The notes under the pieces: generated by a model | What the model saw: the letters and a program-made list of their open reading frames with translations, nothing else | Told to the model about the DNA's origin: nothing | Database searches by the model: none | NCBI GenBank assembly: GCA_031261505.1 | Contig: JAISJN010000005.1 | Location: 62,001-126,000 of the forward strand | DNA from: Clostridioides sp. | GTDB lineage: Bacteria; Bacillota; Clostridia; Peptostreptococcales; Peptostreptococcaceae | Direction of reading: 5' to 3' | Length of the DNA stretch: 64,000 nucleotides | In this document: positions 62,491 to 64,000 of the stretch, in pieces | How the letters are laid out: each line of letters opens with the position of its first letter | Numbering within the stretch: position 1 is the first letter of the stretch | Position numbers and translations under genes: made by a program

Positions 62491-62656
62491 GAGATAAATT
62501 AGTATTTAACCAAATATGAACTAGGCAATATAATTGAGCAAAAATGGATATAATAAACTTAAATAGAACATTTAAAACCAAATATGAGTTCATATATTAT
62601 GTATTGCTCAAGCTAAGCACACCACTGTAAATAGCTAAAATTATTCAAAAAATTTA

Positions 62657-62685
62657 TTGTGTTTAGCGAAGACATATGATATAAT
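62657..62685 (+). promoter_or_regulatory. Promoter of the rplU-prp-rpmA operon
   Basis: TTGTGT, a 17-base spacer, then TATAAT, about seven bases before the predicted start of the L21 leader. Confidence 0.75.
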
Positions 62686-62691
62686 TAATAA

Positions 62692-62770
62692 CTGTAATGC
62701 CGCGCAGTAAAGGTTAAAATCTTCATTAAATTGAAGTACCTTTGTCTGGCGAGTTTGTGACCGAGGAGGT
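62692..62770 (+). ncRNA. L21 leader (autoregulatory 5' element of rplU)
   Basis: GCCG...AAAGGT.A...CTTCA / TGAAG.TACCTTT...TGGC forms a closed stem with an inner hairpin, ending just before the ribosome site GAGGAGGTG. Position, size and shape match the L21 leader of Firmicutes, to which excess ribosomal protein is thought to bind. Confidence 0.7.
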
Positions 62771-62776
62771 GTATAT

Positions 62777-63088
62777 ATGTACGCTGTTGTTAAAACTGGA
62801 GGAAAACAGTATAAAGTTTCTGAAGGAGATGTATTATTCGTTGAAAAATTAGACGCTAATACTGGAGATACTGTTACTTTAAACGAAGTATTAGTATGCT
62901 CAAAAGACGGAGAGCTTAAAGTAGGAGCTCCTGTTGTTGAAGGTGTATCTGTAGAGGCAAAAGTTCTTGAGCAAGGAAGAGCTAAGAAAATTTTAGTTTA
63001 CAAATACAAAGCTAAAAAAGACTACAGAAGAAAACAAGGACATCGTCAATCTTATACTAAGCTAGTAGTTGAAAAAATAAACGCTTAG
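62777..63088 (+). CDS. rplU: 50S ribosomal protein bL21
   Basis: 103 aa. [20 protein letters not shown] and [20 protein letters not shown] are conserved. It binds 23S rRNA domain VI. First gene of the operon with prp, rpmA and obg. Confidence 0.98.
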   Translation: MYAVVKTGGKQYKVSEGDVLFVEKLDANTGDTVTLNEVLVCSKDGELKVGAPVVEGVSVEAKVLEQGRAKKILVYKYKAKKDYRRKQGHRQSYTKLVVEKINA

Positions 63089-63103
63089 TCACGTGATAAT
63101 AAT

Positions 63104-63421
63104 ATGATTAAAGTCAAATATTATTACAGTGAAGATGGTTTGTCTAAAGGATTTTCCCTAAAGGGTCATTCTGGATTTGCAGAGCATGGTTCCGATATCG
63201 TGTGTTCGGCGGTAACGTCAAACTCGATAGCCGTAATCAACTCTTTAGACAGGCTACAGAAAGTTGAATTTGAGAAGATAGTTGCAGATGAGGGACATAT
63301 TGAATGCCTTGTAAAGGATGAATGTCTAGAAAAATCACAATTATTGTTGATGCATCTTCAGCTGGCAATCGATGAAATAAAAAAAGAATATCCAGAGAAT
63401 ATAAAAATCTATAAAAAGTAG
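63104..63421 (+). CDS. prp: Ribosomal-processing cysteine protease Prp
   Basis: 105 aa. Catalytic motif KGHSGFAEHGSDIVCSAVTS, with His and Cys as the dyad. Prp removes the N-terminal extension of bL27, which is encoded just downstream with the cleavable sequence. Essential in Firmicutes that carry the extension. Confidence 0.95.
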   Translation: MIKVKYYYSEDGLSKGFSLKGHSGFAEHGSDIVCSAVTSNSIAVINSLDRLQKVEFEKIVADEGHIECLVKDECLEKSQLLLMHLQLAIDEIKKEYPENIKIYKK

Positions 63422-63434
63422 GGGGTGACTCCAA

Positions 63435-63725
63435 ATGTTAAAAATGAACTTACAATTACTTTCATCTAAAAAAGGGGTAGGGTCTTCTAAAAATGGTAGA
63501 GATTCTGTATCTAAGAGATTAGGTGTAAAGAGATATGATGGACAAACTGTTACTGCTGGAAGTATAATAGTTAGACAAAGAGGAACTAAAATACATCCAG
63601 GAACTAATGTTGGTATAGGTGGAGATGACACTTTATTCGCATTAATAGACGGTACTGTTAAATTCGAAAGAAAAGACAAAAAAAGAAAAAAAGTTAGCAT
63701 ATATCCAGTAGCAATTGCTGAATAG
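63435..63725 (+). CDS. rpmA: 50S ribosomal protein bL27 (with cleavable N-terminal extension)
   Basis: 96 aa. The N-terminus [14 protein letters not shown] contains the Prp site, with cleavage expected before SSKKG; the mature end then reaches the peptidyl-transferase centre. [20 protein letters not shown] and [20 protein letters not shown] identify the family. ATG 63435 follows AGGGGGTGA; ATG 63444 is the alternative. Confidence 0.98.
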   Translation: MLKMNLQLLSSKKGVGSSKNGRDSVSKRLGVKRYDGQTVTAGSIIVRQRGTKIHPGTNVGIGGDDTLFALIDGTVKFERKDKKRKKVSIYPVAIAE

Positions 63726-63732
63726 TATATGG

Positions 63733-63760
63733 AAGGAGTGTTGGTACACTCCTTTTTCTT
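63733..63760 (+). terminator. Terminator between rpmA and obg
   Basis: AAGGAGTGT / ACACTCCTTTTT with TGGT loop and T tail. It lies only about 20 bases before the obg start, so obg is either expressed by read-through or from its own promoter. Confidence 0.8.
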
Positions 63761-63782
63761 TTAAAGAAATTAGGTGATTAAT

Positions 63783-64000
63783 TTGTTTATAGATAAGGCG
63801 AAGATATACCTCAAGGCTGGTAACGGTGGAGACGGAAGCGTATCATTTAGAAGAGAAAAATACGTTCCAGCAGGAGGGCCAGACGGTGGAGACGGCGGAA
63901 ATGGCGCAAGTGTAATATTTGAAGTCGATCTAGGGATTAGAACCCTCATGGACTTTAAATATCAAACAAAATACAAGGCTCCAGCGGGCGAGCACGGAAG
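63783..64000 (+). CDS. obg: Obg/CgtA GTPase, N-terminal part (cut by window edge)
   Basis: From TTG 63783 (AGGTGA five bases before): [40 protein letters not shown], then [15 protein letters not shown]. The Gly-rich OBG fold is unmistakable. The GTPase domain lies outside the window. Obg acts in 50S assembly and stress control. The rplU-rpmA-obg order is widespread. Confidence 0.96.
   Translation, partial: MFIDKAKIYLKAGNGGDGSVSFRREKYVPAGGPDGGDGGNGASVIFEVDLGIRTLMDFKYQTKYKAPAGEHG

Overview
The window looks like a chromosomal segment of a low-GC, anaerobic Gram-positive bacterium of the class Clostridia, most likely family Peptostreptococcaceae. Evidence: strong AT bias with heavy use of AGA and ATA codons; Shine-Dalgarno sites of the AGGAGG type, with several TTG and GTG starts; a complete six-gene Rnf ferredoxin:NAD+ complex; a flavo-diiron protein; a very long clostridial-type PBP2 beside mreBCD, minCDE and rodA; and the order radical SAM protein / DUF2344 / rng ... 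rplU / prp / rpmA / obg. The family is an inference; the phylum-level call is firm.

Layout. 0-5.5 kb: phosphoesterase (partial), NAD kinase, class V aminotransferase, pseudouridine synthase, YejK-type nucleoid protein and acyl carrier protein. 5.6-11.7 kb: poorly known genes (two small membrane proteins, a LacI regulator, a tandem-repeat acidic protein and a Cys-rich protein) plus a structured RNA whose fold matches 6S RNA. 11.8-17 kb: SpoVB-type flippase, PHP phosphatase, DUF896 protein, M18 aminopeptidase and a LysR regulator. 17.3-21.6 kb: a decayed ABC-2 transporter locus whose ATPase gene is split by a 2.7-kb phage-like immunity island. The island holds an XRE regulator, a LexA/CI-type S24 repressor, paired palindromic operators on divergent promoters, a (GAAG)14 tract acting as the ribosome binding site, and a zinc-ribbon membrane protein. 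No recombinase is visible in it. 21.9-35.5 kb: ABC exporter, a radical-SAM-like protein without cluster cysteines, tRNA-Leu, polA-coaE-lytic transglycosylase-peptide-binding lipoprotein, CopZ-like protein, VOC enzyme, SH3/NlpC peptidoglycan hydrolase and a SPOR-like protein. 35.9-40.9 kb: rnfCDGEAB. 41-50.4 kb: radC-mreBCD-PBP2-minCDE-rodA, the cell-shape and division-site cluster. 50.5-57 kb: PIG-L deacetylase with discoidin-like flanks, YtaF/MntP protein, APC permease and flavo-diiron protein. 57.2-64 kb: radical SAM protein, DUF2344, rng behind a large structured leader, SDR, then the L21 leader with rplU-prp-rpmA-obg (partial).

How the parts work together. The Rnf complex couples reduced ferredoxin to NAD+ and an ion gradient, as in amino-acid-fermenting clostridia; the flavo-diiron protein protects against O2 or NO. 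The 41-50 kb block builds the rod (MreBCD, PBP2, RodA) and places the division septum (MinCDE). The final operon produces large-subunit proteins, with Prp trimming the N-terminal extension of bL27.

The most unusual structure is a family of about 60-95 bp two-hairpin repeats (seven copies recognised, near 0.3, 1.6, 3.0, 32.3, 34.3, 52.8 and 62.4 kb). They sit against gene ends, and in two places the repeat terminus supplies the stop codon. One stem keeps its pairing although its sequence differs between copies. The immunity island is the second main point of interest: its TA-flanked ends can be placed to the base, because joining the flanks restores the ABC ATPase reading across the junction.
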